Assembly: GCA_009693435.1 (NCBI GenBank) | Contig: SHXF01000017.1 | Span: 1-53,458 of the forward strand | Reading direction: 5' to 3' | DNA from: Betaproteobacteria bacterium | Lineage (GTDB): Bacteria > Pseudomonadota > Gammaproteobacteria > Burkholderiales > SG8-39 | DNA: 53,458 nt | Notes under the pieces: model-generated | What the model saw: the letters and a program-made list of their open reading frames with translations, nothing else | Databases searched by the model: none | Told to the model about the DNA's origin: nothing | Position numbers and translations under genes: made by a program | In this document: one piece after another, positions 19,787 to 29,932 of the stretch | How positions within the stretch are numbered: position 1 is the first letter of the stretch | Layout: every line of letters starts with the position of its first letter

Positions 19787-20323
19787 ATGCCTCCATTACT
19801 TCTCGATACCACCGACTGGAAAATCCTTGCCCGGCTGCAGCGGGATGCCCGCATTTCCAACATCGAACTGGCGCGCCAGGTGAACCTCTCGCCTTCGCCG
19901 TGCCTCGTGCGGGTTCGAAATCTGGAGGCGGCCGGCGTCATCAACCACTACGTCACTTTGCTCGAGCCCCTCGCCATCGGGCTCACGGTCAGCGTTTTCA
20001 TCCAGGTCCGACTGGAAAAGCAGGTCGAGTCGGCTCTGGAGATTTTCGAACGCGCCATCGGCGATCGGGCGGAGGTGATGGAGTGCTACCTCATGACCGG
20101 CGACTCCGATTACCTGCTGCGCGTCGTGGTTGCGGACGTGCAGGCGGTGGAACGCTTCATTGTCGATTTTCTGGCAAAGATTCCCGGGGTCGGCAACCTC
20201 AAATCAAGTTTTGCGCTGAAGCAGGTGAAATACAAAACCGCGCTGCCTCTGCCGGAGGAGCGTCAGGGCGCGCGCACGGCGCATCCACCGGGGACCGCGC
20301 GCAGACACCCAAAACGGCGTTGA
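19787..20323 (+). CDS. Lrp/AsnC family transcriptional regulator
   Basis: This amino-acid-responsive regulator has an N-terminal winged HTH ([33 protein letters not shown]) and a C-terminal RAM ligand-binding domain ([31 protein letters not shown]). The start may be ATG 19787 (MPPLLLDT, 178 residues) or ATG 19769. It is divergent from the E1 gene; the region between them is only about 100 bp and probably carries both promoters, so it likely controls that gene. A short basic tail ([16 protein letters not shown]) extends past the usual end. Confidence 0.92.
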   Translation: MPPLLLDTTDWKILARLQRDARISNIELARQVNLSPSPCLVRVRNLEAAGVINHYVTLLEPLAIGLTVSVFIQVRLEKQVESALEIFERAIGDRAEVMECYLMTGDSDYLLRVVVADVQAVERFIVDFLAKIPGVGNLKSSFALKQVKYKTALPLPEERQGARTAHPPGTARRHPKRR

Positions 20324-20397
20324 ATGCCCCGGAAGTCACGGAGTATCCGCGATACGTGCCACGGTTGCGGGTCGGCAGACAGCTTGTTTCGGCGGAC

Positions 20398-21339
20398 TTA
20401 CAACTCATAATCCTGTCCCTTGCCGGCAAACGCCGCATCTATCTGGGCACGGTCCAGATGAGGCGCGAACAGCTCGATGAAGTCATAGCCAAAACCGCGT
20501 AGTGTGGTGCCGCGCCGCAGCGCCACCCGGGTGGTATTGCTCGCAAACAGGTGACCGGCGTCAAGTTGCCTTAAAGCCCGATCGCGTTTTTCGTCGTAAG
20601 CCATCGCAGCAACAATTCCAATGCCCATGCCGAGCTCAACGTAAGTCTTGATGACGTCGGCATCGATTGCCGACAACACGATGTCTGGCACGAGGTTGTG
20701 CGCCGCAAACGCAGCGTCGATATGCGCACGCCCGGCAAATGCCCGATCATAGGTAATGATCGGAAAGCGGGCCAGTTCCTCCAGCGTGACGCGACGCCCG
20801 TTTGCCAGGGGATGGGCCGTGGGCACGACTACACAGTGATTCCAGCTATAACCCGGCAGTGCCAATAACTGCGGGAAGTCGTCGAGGGCCTCGGTCGCGA
20901 TCGCAAGGTCGGCCTCACCGGCAATGACCATCCTGGCCAATTGCGGCGGACTCCCCTGCTGCAGCGTCAACCGGACCTTGGGGAAGCGCCGCTTGAACTC
21001 GGTGACAACATTGGGTAGCGCATAGCGGGCCTGAGTATGCGTGGTTGCGATGGTCAGCGAGCCACCATCGGGTGCCTGGTATTCCAGCGCCATCTGGCGC
21101 AGATTTTCCGCTTCCTGCAGTACCCGGTCGATGACCGGCAGCAACCCGGCACCTGCCTCGGTCAACGCGACCAATCGCTTCCCGCGACGCACGAAAATAT
21201 CGACGCCTAACTCCGTTTCGAGTTCCCTGACCTGTTTGGACACACCGGGTTGCGAGGTAAACAGCTTCTTTGCAGCTTCGGTCAGGTTGAGTCCCTGACG
21301 AACCGCTTCGCGCACATACCGTAGTTGCTGAAAATTCAT
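20398..21339 (-). CDS. cysB: CysB-type LysR regulator of sulfur assimilation
   Basis: A 313-residue LysR regulator of the CysB/Cbl group. The HTH begins MNFQQLRYVREAVRQGLNLTEAAKKLFTSQPGVSKQ, split here by family hallmarks NLTEAA and TSQPGVSKQ. The effector domain has ATTHTQARYALP, the sulfate/thiosulfate-site stretch of CysB (TTHTQARY). It is divergent from cysI with 127 bp between, which fits direct activation of cysI. N-acetylserine or O-acetylserine is the usual inducer in the family. Confidence 0.95.
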   Translation of the reverse strand: MNFQQLRYVREAVRQGLNLTEAAKKLFTSQPGVSKQVRELETELGVDIFVRRGKRLVALTEAGAGLLPVIDRVLQEAENLRQMALEYQAPDGGSLTIATTHTQARYALPNVVTEFKRRFPKVRLTLQQGSPPQLARMVIAGEADLAIATEALDDFPQLLALPGYSWNHCVVVPTAHPLANGRRVTLEELARFPIITYDRAFAGRAHIDAAFAAHNLVPDIVLSAIDADVIKTYVELGMGIGIVAAMAYDEKRDRALRQLDAGHLFASNTTRVALRRGTTLRGFGYDFIELFAPHLDRAQIDAAFAGKGQDYEL

Positions 21340-21466
21340 CCTGAGACACTCATATAACCATGAGTAATAAGCTTATCAGTTATTAGTTGTTCTCGGAATA
21401 AGCAGAGTTCATTACGATTCGCCTTCGCCAAAACACAGAGCGCTTGGCGGCGCTGAAAGCACACGC
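21340..21466. promoter_or_regulatory. Divergent cysB-cysI control region
   Basis: This 127-bp A/T-rich segment separates cysB from cysI. It contains the dyad-rich stretch ATAAGCTTAT (21367-21376) and, nearby, TTATTAGTTGTTC, of the loose A/T-rich type bound by CysB. No exact consensus exists that could be checked by eye, so the operator is an inference from context. Confidence 0.5.
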
Positions 21467-23167
<1,701 letters not shown>

Positions 23168-23670
23168 TCCCACGGTCGCGGCTGGGGATCGCGCAACGGA
23201 CCATGTGATCGTATTGCTGTCACAGTGGCGGCAGCGCCGTGAGGATTTTCTCGCGCATACGGGTGCACTCGGGATTCAACTCGAAGGTCACGATGACCCC
23301 GATGCGATTGCGGCCGATCTCGGGCGCTTTGCGCTCGTGGCCATCCATTTTCAACAGTTCGCCGATGGCCGGGGCTATTCACTGGCGCGCCTGCTGCGCG
23401 AGCGCTATCGGTATACGGGCGAGATCCGCGCGGTGGGCGATGTGCTGCGCGACCAGCTATTCTATCTATCGCGCGTCGGTTTCGATGCGTTCGCGCTGCG
23501 GGAAGATCAGGATGCAGAGGAAGCATTGAAGGCGTTCTCGGATTTCAGCGAAGGCTATCAGGCCTCCGTCGAGCGGCCTTCACCGTTGTTTCGCCGCCGG
23601 ATAACTGCGCCGGGTAACCGGTTGCCGCAATTCGATCGCCCGCATTGAGCGGCGAAGACACACAGCGCAA

Positions 23671-24426
23671 ATGGCGTACCAGTCCGCTCTGAAGAGGGTC
23701 CAGCCGTCGTTTCCGGTCGAAACGACGACCCGGACGCCGCCGCCTGCAGCTCGTCCGCGCGACGACCGAACCATCGGACGGCTCGATGGAACGGCGCAAG
23801 AAGGAAGGCTGTTTCGGATATCGGACGTCGCAGAAACGGACCGCAATGAGGCGATTTCCGCGATCGCCTATATCGCCCATGCCAACGCCACGTCAATCGT
23901 GTCCTCGGCAGCGGTAGCGATGAGGGGGACGGATACTGGCGGAATGCTGCGCATTATTACGACCGGCGAAGCCTGCGCCGCCCTCGTTTTCCTGGACATC
24001 CGCGAACGCTCCCTCGCTCGAGCCCGCCATCATCTTTACGCCGCGCACATGCTCGGCGTTCGTCAACTTATTGTCGCGGTCAACGATATGGCTCTGAGCG
24101 GGAATGAATACGAAGTGTTCAAGGGCTGGCGCGATGCGATATCCCGCGTCGCAGCGCCTCTCCACTTCCCTGCCCTGCTGTTCATTCCGCTTTCGGCATC
24201 GAATGGCGATATGCTGGTCGAGCGCGGCTCCGGCATGGACTGGTACGATGGCCCGACTTTGCTTGAAGCGCTTGAAGAGTTGCAGGCGGGTGACCCCGCT
24301 ACCGGGCATGCGCTGCCCTTTTTCTTGCATCTTCCAACTCCGCCGGATTGCGCGGCTCCGCGACGAGTCAGCGGAGAAATCGATGCGCGGGCAAGCTTGC
24401 GCGACGATGAGTGCCTGCAAACCTGA
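23671..24426 (+). CDS. CysN-like protein lacking GTP-binding motifs
   Basis: A 251-residue protein related to the GTPase domain of CysN, subunit 1 of sulfate adenylyltransferase. The match is clearest at ARHHLYAAHMLGVRQLIVAVN (CysN: TRRHSFI..LLGI.HLVVAVN) and at PLSASNGDMLVERGSGMDWYDGPTLLEALE, which parallels CysN almost residue by residue. The P-loop (GSVDDGKST) is missing, the DTPGH motif is replaced by TTGEA, and NKMD has become NDMA. It should not bind GTP. It occupies the place where cysH, cysD and cysN usually lie between DUF934 and cobA. It may be a relic of cysN or a repurposed scaffold. Confidence 0.7.
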   Translation: MAYQSALKRVQPSFPVETTTRTPPPAARPRDDRTIGRLDGTAQEGRLFRISDVAETDRNEAISAIAYIAHANATSIVSSAAVAMRGTDTGGMLRIITTGEACAALVFLDIRERSLARARHHLYAAHMLGVRQLIVAVNDMALSGNEYEVFKGWRDAISRVAAPLHFPALLFIPLSASNGDMLVERGSGMDWYDGPTLLEALEELQAGDPATGHALPFFLHLPTPPDCAAPRRVSGEIDARASLRDDECLQT

Positions 24427-24481
24427 CGGTAAGGGCGGGATCGAAAGTGAACACCATGATTGAAAGCGGGGCGAAGGCACG

Positions 24482-25252
24482 ATGACCGGAACGGTCTACC
24501 TCGTAGGCGCGGGCCCCGGTGCAGCGGATCTGCTGACGCTACGCGCCGCGCGGATCCTGGAGCGTGCCGATATCGTGTTTTACGACGCGTTGGTGCAACC
24601 GGACACGCTCGCCCTTGCGACGCACGCCGAAAAATTCGAGGCTGGAAAGCGCAGCGGACGCCACTCGGCTGCACAGAAATTCATCAACAAGCGCCTCATC
24701 GATGCCGCGCGCAAGTACGCTGTGGTGGTTCGCCTCAAGGGTGGCGATCCGATGCTGTTTGGTCGAGCCCAGGAAGAGATAGAAGCGCTGCGCGCGGCGC
24801 ATATCCCGTTCGAGATCGTCCCAGGGGTGACAGCCGCGAGCGCCGCGGCCGCGCAGATCGGCGTATCGCTCACCCGGCGCGGCGTCAGCCGTCACGTGGC
24901 ATTTGTTACGCCTCGTGCTGCACCCGACGAGCCTGCCAACGACTGGGCGGCAAGCGTGCTCGCCGCCGACAGCGCGGTGATCTACATGGGCGCGGGTCTT
25001 GCCCAATCCATTACCGATACCCTGGCCAGACTCGGCAAGCCAGGTGATACCCCCATAGGCGTGGTTGAAGACGCCTCACTCCCCGGCTTTCGCGTGCGTT
25101 ATGGGTACCTCTGCGATCTGCCGCTGCTGGCTGCGCAGTGCGGCTCGGGCCCGGCGCTGATCATGCTCGGCAATGTGTTGCTCGATGAGGTAAGGCAAGA
25201 GCCGCATGAAAACCGCATGACAAACTGGCTGCCGCACCTCGCACAGGCGTGA
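24482..25252 (+). CDS. cobA: CobA, uroporphyrinogen-III C-methyltransferase
   Basis: This SAM-dependent enzyme makes precorrin-2, the first step to siroheme. Motifs are VYLVGAGPGAADLLTLRAAR at the N-terminus, RLKGGDPMLFGRAQEE, and VPGVTAASAAAAQIGVSLTRR. The length of 256 residues corresponds to a stand-alone SUMT without the dehydrogenase/ferrochelatase part of CysG. It closes the cysI operon and likely supplies siroheme for CysI. GAAGG lies a few bases before the ATG. The 160 bp after it, before dsbB, hold no gene. Confidence 0.95.
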   Translation: MTGTVYLVGAGPGAADLLTLRAARILERADIVFYDALVQPDTLALATHAEKFEAGKRSGRHSAAQKFINKRLIDAARKYAVVVRLKGGDPMLFGRAQEEIEALRAAHIPFEIVPGVTAASAAAAQIGVSLTRRGVSRHVAFVTPRAAPDEPANDWAASVLAADSAVIYMGAGLAQSITDTLARLGKPGDTPIGVVEDASLPGFRVRYGYLCDLPLLAAQCGSGPALIMLGNVLLDEVRQEPHENRMTNWLPHLAQA

Positions 25253-25412
25253 TACAGCCCGCGGTCATGCGCGGTGTGCTTGATGCGCGTTGATCCGACG
25301 CGGGATCGAGCAGGGGGAACCAACCGATGGTGCGATCAGCTTCCACGCTGTGCTCGGTTGCTCGCACGGCCAGGCAGACTGGCTCGCGCCCCGGGGGTAA
25401 ATAGATCCAGCG

Positions 25413-25961
25413 TCAGTCGCGCGCCGCCATCCATAACGCCCACGCGAAAAATACGACGAAACCGGCCAGGGTCCATTCCGGAATACTGAGAGACAGAAAG
25501 GTCCAGTCGACAGCGCCACACTCACCCGAGCCGCGCAGGATACGACTGAGCGAACCCAGCGGACCAAAGGTGTCGAGCAGATAGTCGAGGCCCGGCCCGC
25601 ACGCGGGCCGCTTGTCTTCTGGCGTGTGCTGCAGCCAGACGTGGCGGCCGGCAACTGAAATACCGACAGCCGCAACGGACGCGACCAGCAAACCCCAGAC
25701 CCAGGCGCCCACGCGGCCGCGCGGATGGTGAATTGCCGCCGCGAGAAACACCAGTGCCAGCACGAACAACGCCACCCGTTGCAGGATGCACAGCGGACAC
25801 GGCTCCAGCCCAATGATAAATTGCAGGTAATAACCGAACGCCAACATCCCCGCGCAAGCCAGGAAACCCAGAGAATTCCCGATACGGCGCCGGAACACGA
25901 CCGACAGCCGCGAAGCGGAGGAAGACGGAACGTCGGTGGCTTGCATGGCGGCGGTTCTCAA
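25413..25961 (-). CDS. dsbB: DsbB, disulfide bond formation protein
   Basis: An inner-membrane quinone reductase that reoxidises DsbA. Four membrane segments are visible. The first periplasmic pair is in PCPLCILQRVALF (CxxC), the second pair in KRPACGPGLDYLLD and GSGECGAVDW. The length of 182 residues includes a short N-terminal extension; ATG 25946 is an alternative start. It stands alone between the cysI operon and the HTH-aminotransferase gene. Confidence 0.94.
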   Translation of the reverse strand: MRTAAMQATDVPSSSASRLSVVFRRRIGNSLGFLACAGMLAFGYYLQFIIGLEPCPLCILQRVALFVLALVFLAAAIHHPRGRVGAWVWGLLVASVAAVGISVAGRHVWLQHTPEDKRPACGPGLDYLLDTFGPLGSLSRILRGSGECGAVDWTFLSLSIPEWTLAGFVVFFAWALWMAARD

Positions 25962-26086
25962 CTGCGATTCGCACTCAGGGGCTTATTGTACCCGCGGCTC
26001 GCGTAGCGCCTTGCTGGCACAGCATCGCATCCGGTGTTCTGGTTGGAAAATGAATCAGACCTTAGTCCCTTCCGCCGTATAACGTG

Positions 26087-26111
26087 AAAGGCCCGCCGAA
26101 GCGGGCCTTTT
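26087..26111. terminator. Bidirectional hairpin terminator
   Basis: AAAGGCCCGC (26087-26096), loop CGAA, and GCGGGCCTTT (26101-26110) form a perfect stem with A and T flanks on both sides. It lies 18 bp after the stop of the leftward HTH-aminotransferase gene, downstream of that gene. Confidence 0.8.
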
Positions 26112-26128
26112 CCCGGCAGGCCCGTGAA

Positions 26129-27634
26129 TCAGGCCGCGCGCTTTTTCTGTTTCAACTGCGCAGCCTTGGTGTGCACTGACGCGTAGGCCTGGTGCGCTGC
26201 CGCCTCCGCGTCGCCGACATGAACCGGCAGGCCCATGTCCGACAATACGGAACCGAGCGCGGACAGGCACAGCATGACGTTTTCCGGACGGCAGGAATAA
26301 CCCATGAGGCCAATCCGCCAGATCTTGCCGGCGAGCGGCCCCAGACCTGCTCCGATCTCGAGATTGAATTCGTTGAGCAGCGTCTTGCGCACTTCCGCTT
26401 CCCTGGAGCGTATCGCCTCGGGAATGTGGATGGCATTCATCTGCGGCAGGCGGAAGCCCTCCTTCACCAGGAATTTCATGCCCATCGCCTCAAGACCTGC
26501 CTTGAGCGCAAGGTGATGCCGTTGGGCACGTGCCCAGCAGTTTTCCAGACCCTCTTCGCGGATCAGCAGCAGCGCTTCGTGCAGGCCGAACAGGGAATTG
26601 GTCGGCGCGGTGTGGTGATAGGTGCGCGTGGTCGCGCCCCAGTATCCCAGCAGCAGATTCATGTCCATGAACCAGGAGTGAATCTTGTCCTTCCGGGCTT
26701 TGACGTAGTCGACCACGGTCTCCGATAACGAAACCGGTGACAACCCGGGGGTGCAGGACAGGCACTTCTGGCTGGCGGAATAGATTGCATCGATCTTCCA
26801 CTCGTCCATCAGCAGCGGCGTGCCGCCGAGCGACGTGACGGCGTCGACGATGGTCAACGCATAGTGACGATGCGCAATCTCGACCAGCGTCTTCGCATCG
26901 GACTGAACGCCCGTGGATGTTTCGGCATGAACGAATGCGACGATGCGCGTGTCGGGATTTTTCTTCAGCGCATCTTCCAGTTTCTGCGGATCGACCGGCG
27001 CGCCCCACTCGTCTTCAACCACCACGGCGATGCCGCCGGCACGCTCGACGTTCTCTATCATGCGCCCGCCGAACACACCGTTGCGGCAGACTATGACTTT
27101 GTGGCCGGGCGAAACCATGTTGACGAAGCAGTACTCCATGCCTACCGAACCCGGTCCGGAGACGGGAAAGGTCAGCGGGTTCTTCGTTTGATAGGCATAG
27201 CGCAGCAAAGATTTCAGTTCCTCCATCATCTCGACGAAAACCGGGTCGAGATAGCCGATGGCAGGCTGGCTCATCGTCGTCAGAACCCGCGGATGAATCT
27301 CTGTCGGGCCCGGACCCATCAGCGTGCGCTGCGGCGGGTGGAATGAATGGATGCGCTTGGCGGGTGCGTAGCTGTTCATGGTTTCACTCATGGTTTCTGA
27401 CCCGTAGTCGTCGGGTCGGGATTTTACTTTGACCGGCTTTTTGGTACCGGCCTCGTCGAGCACGTCGAGTGCGGCAATGCGGCCATTGGTGGCCCGCTCG
27501 ACCTCCATCGCCCAGCGCGCCGGAACATAGCCGCACTTGACCCAGTTGTTGACAACGGCGCGGTCAAGCCGGAAGGCGCGAGCGACTTCCGCCTGGCTGC
27601 CGAATATCTCGACGAGGCGCGTAGCACAGTTCAT
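26129..27634 (-). CDS. HTH domain fused to an alanine-glyoxylate-type aminotransferase
   Basis: A 501-residue protein in two parts. Residues 1-65 look like a Cro/YdaS-type HTH (LVEIFGSQAEVARAFRLDRA, then VNNWVKCGYVPARWAMEVER). After a linker, from about residue 86, it is a class V PLP aminotransferase of the alanine-glyoxylate / serine-pyruvate group: LMGPGPTEIHPRVL, PVSGPGSVGMEYCFVN, VDAVTSLGGTPLLMDEW, and SASQKCLSCTPGLSP with the PLP lysine. No stop separates the parts. Relatives usually begin at NSYAPAKRIHSF, and ATGs at that point (27391, 27379) lack a clear Shine-Dalgarno. ATG 27634 (MNCATRLVEI) is the last of four ATGs in a 14-bp repeat. Confidence 0.85.
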   Translation of the reverse strand: MNCATRLVEIFGSQAEVARAFRLDRAVVNNWVKCGYVPARWAMEVERATNGRIAALDVLDEAGTKKPVKVKSRPDDYGSETMSETMNSYAPAKRIHSFHPPQRTLMGPGPTEIHPRVLTTMSQPAIGYLDPVFVEMMEELKSLLRYAYQTKNPLTFPVSGPGSVGMEYCFVNMVSPGHKVIVCRNGVFGGRMIENVERAGGIAVVVEDEWGAPVDPQKLEDALKKNPDTRIVAFVHAETSTGVQSDAKTLVEIAHRHYALTIVDAVTSLGGTPLLMDEWKIDAIYSASQKCLSCTPGLSPVSLSETVVDYVKARKDKIHSWFMDMNLLLGYWGATTRTYHHTAPTNSLFGLHEALLLIREEGLENCWARAQRHHLALKAGLEAMGMKFLVKEGFRLPQMNAIHIPEAIRSREAEVRKTLLNEFNLEIGAGLGPLAGKIWRIGLMGYSCRPENVMLCLSALGSVLSDMGLPVHVGDAEAAAHQAYASVHTKAAQLKQKKRAA

Positions 27635-27679
27635 GGGGCACAGTTCATGGGGCACAGTTCATGGGGCGCAGTTCATGGG
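27624..27679 (-). repeat. 14-bp tandem repeat, four copies, forming minicistrons
   Basis: GCACAGTTCATGGG is repeated at 27624-27637, 27638-27651 and 27652-27665, with a one-mismatch fourth copy at 27666-27679. On the minus strand each unit holds an ATG (27676, 27662, 27648, 27634). The first three ATGs each open a frame M-N-C-A-P ending in TGA, and that TGA overlaps the next ATG as ATGA. The last ATG opens the HTH-aminotransferase gene. Confidence 0.9.
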
Positions 27680-27688
27680 AGGGCAGAA

Positions 27689-27717
27689 ATTCTAGCATGT
27701 CAAAACTGGTTTGACAA
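27689..27717 (-). promoter_or_regulatory. Promoter with palindromic operator for the HTH-aminotransferase gene
   Basis: On the minus strand TTGTCA (27712-27717) and TAGAAT (27689-27694) are separated by exactly 17 bp, a good sigma-70 pair. The perfect inverted repeat TGTCAAA / TTTGACA (27698-27704 and 27710-27716) fills the spacer. It is a likely operator, possibly for the protein's own HTH domain. Confidence 0.65.
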
Positions 27718-27762
27718 CACTAATGCTACGCGTGCCCCTCATCCAGTCAGCCAGACTGCCGC

Positions 27763-28644
27763 TTACCTCGGGGAAATCGACTGGTTGCCGGCCGGCGCCA
27801 CAGCCAGCGCCTCGGTGCTGAATACACGCGCCGGTCCGATCCGGCCGACCATGGGCAATTTGACCGAGAAATCGAATGGATTGATGCCAAATGCCAGCCC
27901 GAGCACATTGACTTCAAGGCCTTCTATCGGACTGGCGCTCATGCCAAGCAGGCCGAATAAGGAGAACTGCACCCCTCTGCCGCTGGGCGCGGCTGCCACG
28001 AGTTCGCTGCCCAGATAATCCTTGCCGATGGCGGTCGGCGGCAGGTCAACCTGCAGTTCCGGCACCGCGCGCGCGATCCACGCGGTGAAGGTGTTCGAGT
28101 TGGGTCCGGGCCAGACGGTGTATTCATTGCCCCAAGGGTATTTCCGTGCCGCCTTGTCGATACGCACAATCAGTTCGTCAACGCCTGGACCGCGTTTGTC
28201 GGCAATCAGGTCGGGCTCGCTGCCATACCAGCGGGCGTCGGGCGCGCGCTGGCGCACCACCAGCGCGGACTCGCTCCAGCGCAGTCGCCAGCCGATGATC
28301 TCGTAGACCGTGTACGCGCCGGCGCGGGCCGGCTTGACGGCGACCCAGGTATGCGTGCCGAAAATACCCTTCATGCCCCATGCCCGCGCGGCATACACCT
28401 GCACTACCGCTTCCTGCGTGGAGAGCGGGTCGGGCGCGAGGCCCACCGGCGCCTGGCTGGCGGTCGCCCAATCCTGTGCCGTGACGCGACCCACACTGGC
28501 AACCAGCAGCATGAGCATGGCGGCAAAAGTGGACCAGGCAGCCAGCCGCAATGCACGTCGCACCGGTCTTTCACACGCGATCGGCAGCTCCTGTTTCGGC
28601 AGCTCCTGTTTCGGCAGTTCCTGTTTCGACTTGCCAGCCTTCAT
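27763..28644 (-). CDS. DUF3750 family protein
   Basis: A 293-residue protein with an N-terminal membrane or signal segment (AAWSTFAAMLMLLVASVGRV). The DUF3750 features are clear: QVYAARAWGMKGIFGTHTWV, YTVYEIIGWRLRW, YTVWPGPNSNTFTAWIARAV and TAIGKDYLG. The family's function is unknown; its conserved residues face a probable periplasmic compartment. The N-terminus contains KQELP three times in a row (residues 7-21), encoded by a 15-bp tandem repeat. It lies 78 bp after ttcA on the same strand. Confidence 0.87.
   Translation of the reverse strand: MKAGKSKQELPKQELPKQELPIACERPVRRALRLAAWSTFAAMLMLLVASVGRVTAQDWATASQAPVGLAPDPLSTQEAVVQVYAARAWGMKGIFGTHTWVAVKPARAGAYTVYEIIGWRLRWSESALVVRQRAPDARWYGSEPDLIADKRGPGVDELIVRIDKAARKYPWGNEYTVWPGPNSNTFTAWIARAVPELQVDLPPTAIGKDYLGSELVAAAPSGRGVQFSLFGLLGMSASPIEGLEVNVLGLAFGINPFDFSVKLPMVGRIGPARVFSTEALAVAPAGNQSISPR
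28582..28626 (-). repeat. 15-bp tandem repeat encoding KQELP
   Basis: CGGCAGCTCCTGTTT occurs at 28582-28596 and 28597-28611, and with one mismatch at 28612-28626. It encodes three KQELP units near the start of the DUF3750 protein, before its membrane segment. The unit keeps the frame, so copy change would only lengthen or shorten the N-terminal tail. Confidence 0.9.
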
Positions 28645-28722
28645 TGCGCAACCTCTCGGGCAAAGGGCACGATAGTCGCCATCCCGCCGACCTGACGGCC
28701 TCGCGCTGCGGCTGAACGGAAT

Positions 28723-29571
28723 CTACCGGTCAAACGCAGTGTCGCCGTTCGCGGCGGCCTCGCCGGTCGCACGCACTGCGCCGAAGTCGAACAGTTTTCG
28801 ATCCATGAGGTGCGAGGGCACGACGTTGGTTAATGCGCGAAACATGGTTTCGATTCTGCCGGGATTGCGCTTTTCCCATTCGCGCATCATCTGCTTCACC
28901 TGCTTCCGCTGCAGCGTGTCCTGCGAGCCGCACAGATCGCAGGGAATGATGGGGAATGACTTCACCTGTGCCCAGTGTTCCAGATCCTCTTCGCCGACAT
29001 AGGCGAGCGGACGGATGACCACGTGCTTGCCGTCGTCCGACTGCAGCTTGGGTGGCATCGCCTTCAGCTTGCCGCCGAAGAACAGGTTCAGGAAAAACGT
29101 CTCGAGAATGTCGTCGCGGTGATGGCCGAGCGCGATTCTCGTTGCCCCGAGTTCTCCGGCCACCCGATAGAGCACGCCGCGGCGCAACCGCGAGCACAGC
29201 GAACACATCGTCTTGCCCTCGGGGATCACGCGCTTGACAATCGAATAGGTGTCCTGTACTTCGATGTGAAACGGCACGCCACGCGAGGCGAGGTAATCGG
29301 GCAGAACGTGCTCGGGAAAGCCCGGATGACGCTGGTCGAGGTTCACCGCGATTATTTCGAACGAAATCGGCGCTCGCTCGCGCAACATGAGAAGGATGTC
29401 AAGCAGCCCATAGCTGTCCTTGCCGCCGGACATGCACACCATCACCCGATCGCCCGCGCCTATCATCCCGTAATCGACGATTGCCTGGCCGGTCAGGCGC
29501 GCCAGCCGCTTCGACAGCTTGTTGGCTTCGTAGCGCCCTTTTTCGATCAGCTTGATTTCGGATACGTTCAT
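28723..29571 (-). CDS. ttcA: TtcA, tRNA 2-thiocytidine synthetase
   Basis: This ATP-dependent enzyme thiolates cytidine 32 of tRNA with a [4Fe-4S] cluster. The PP-loop [15 protein letters not shown] is near residue 47. The CxxC pair is in [12 protein letters not shown], and a further Cys pair lies in IPCDLCGSQ. The segment [19 protein letters not shown] is a family signature. The length of 282 residues is typical. It lies 32 bp after the monooxygenase-like gene. Confidence 0.95.
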   Translation of the reverse strand: MNVSEIKLIEKGRYEANKLSKRLARLTGQAIVDYGMIGAGDRVMVCMSGGKDSYGLLDILLMLRERAPISFEIIAVNLDQRHPGFPEHVLPDYLASRGVPFHIEVQDTYSIVKRVIPEGKTMCSLCSRLRRGVLYRVAGELGATRIALGHHRDDILETFFLNLFFGGKLKAMPPKLQSDDGKHVVIRPLAYVGEEDLEHWAQVKSFPIIPCDLCGSQDTLQRKQVKQMMREWEKRNPGRIETMFRALTNVVPSHLMDRKLFDFGAVRATGEAAANGDTAFDR

Positions 29572-29603
29572 GGGGGGATTCTGCCGGAAATCCTGGCGGG
29601 CTG

Positions 29604-29906
29604 TCAGAGCCTGTGGCTGCTGACTGCTTCGAAGTGCTCGACCTGCGGTGCTTCGGCAAAGAATTCGCCTATCATGCCGCGAAACGTCTTGTAGGCCTCG
29701 GACTGCCGGAAGTCCACGGTATGCGCCTCCACCGTTTGCCAGCGCGCCAGCAGCTGATACTTGTCCGGCGTCTCAATGCAGCGGCGCATTTCGTGCGAAA
29801 CGTAACCCTTTGCCGCGGAGATGATCGACTCGGCGCGCAACCACACTGCTTCGAACGCCTGCCGCTGGCCGGCTTTGATTTTCATCGTTGCGATTTCTAC
29901 AATCAT
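29604..29906 (-). CDS. Antibiotic-biosynthesis-monooxygenase (ABM) domain protein
   Basis: A 100-residue single-domain protein of the dimeric alpha/beta-barrel ABM type: [21 protein letters not shown], then [23 protein letters not shown]. Such proteins include heme-degrading and quinone-type monooxygenases, but the specific activity here cannot be told. It sits between the pteridine-reductase-like gene (26 bp upstream) and ttcA, in the same operon. Confidence 0.85.
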   Translation of the reverse strand: MIVEIATMKIKAGQRQAFEAVWLRAESIISAAKGYVSHEMRRCIETPDKYQLLARWQTVEAHTVDFRQSEAYKTFRGMIGEFFAEAPQVEHFEAVSSHRL

Positions 29907-29932
29907 GGCACTTCCTTTTCAAATAGGACGCT

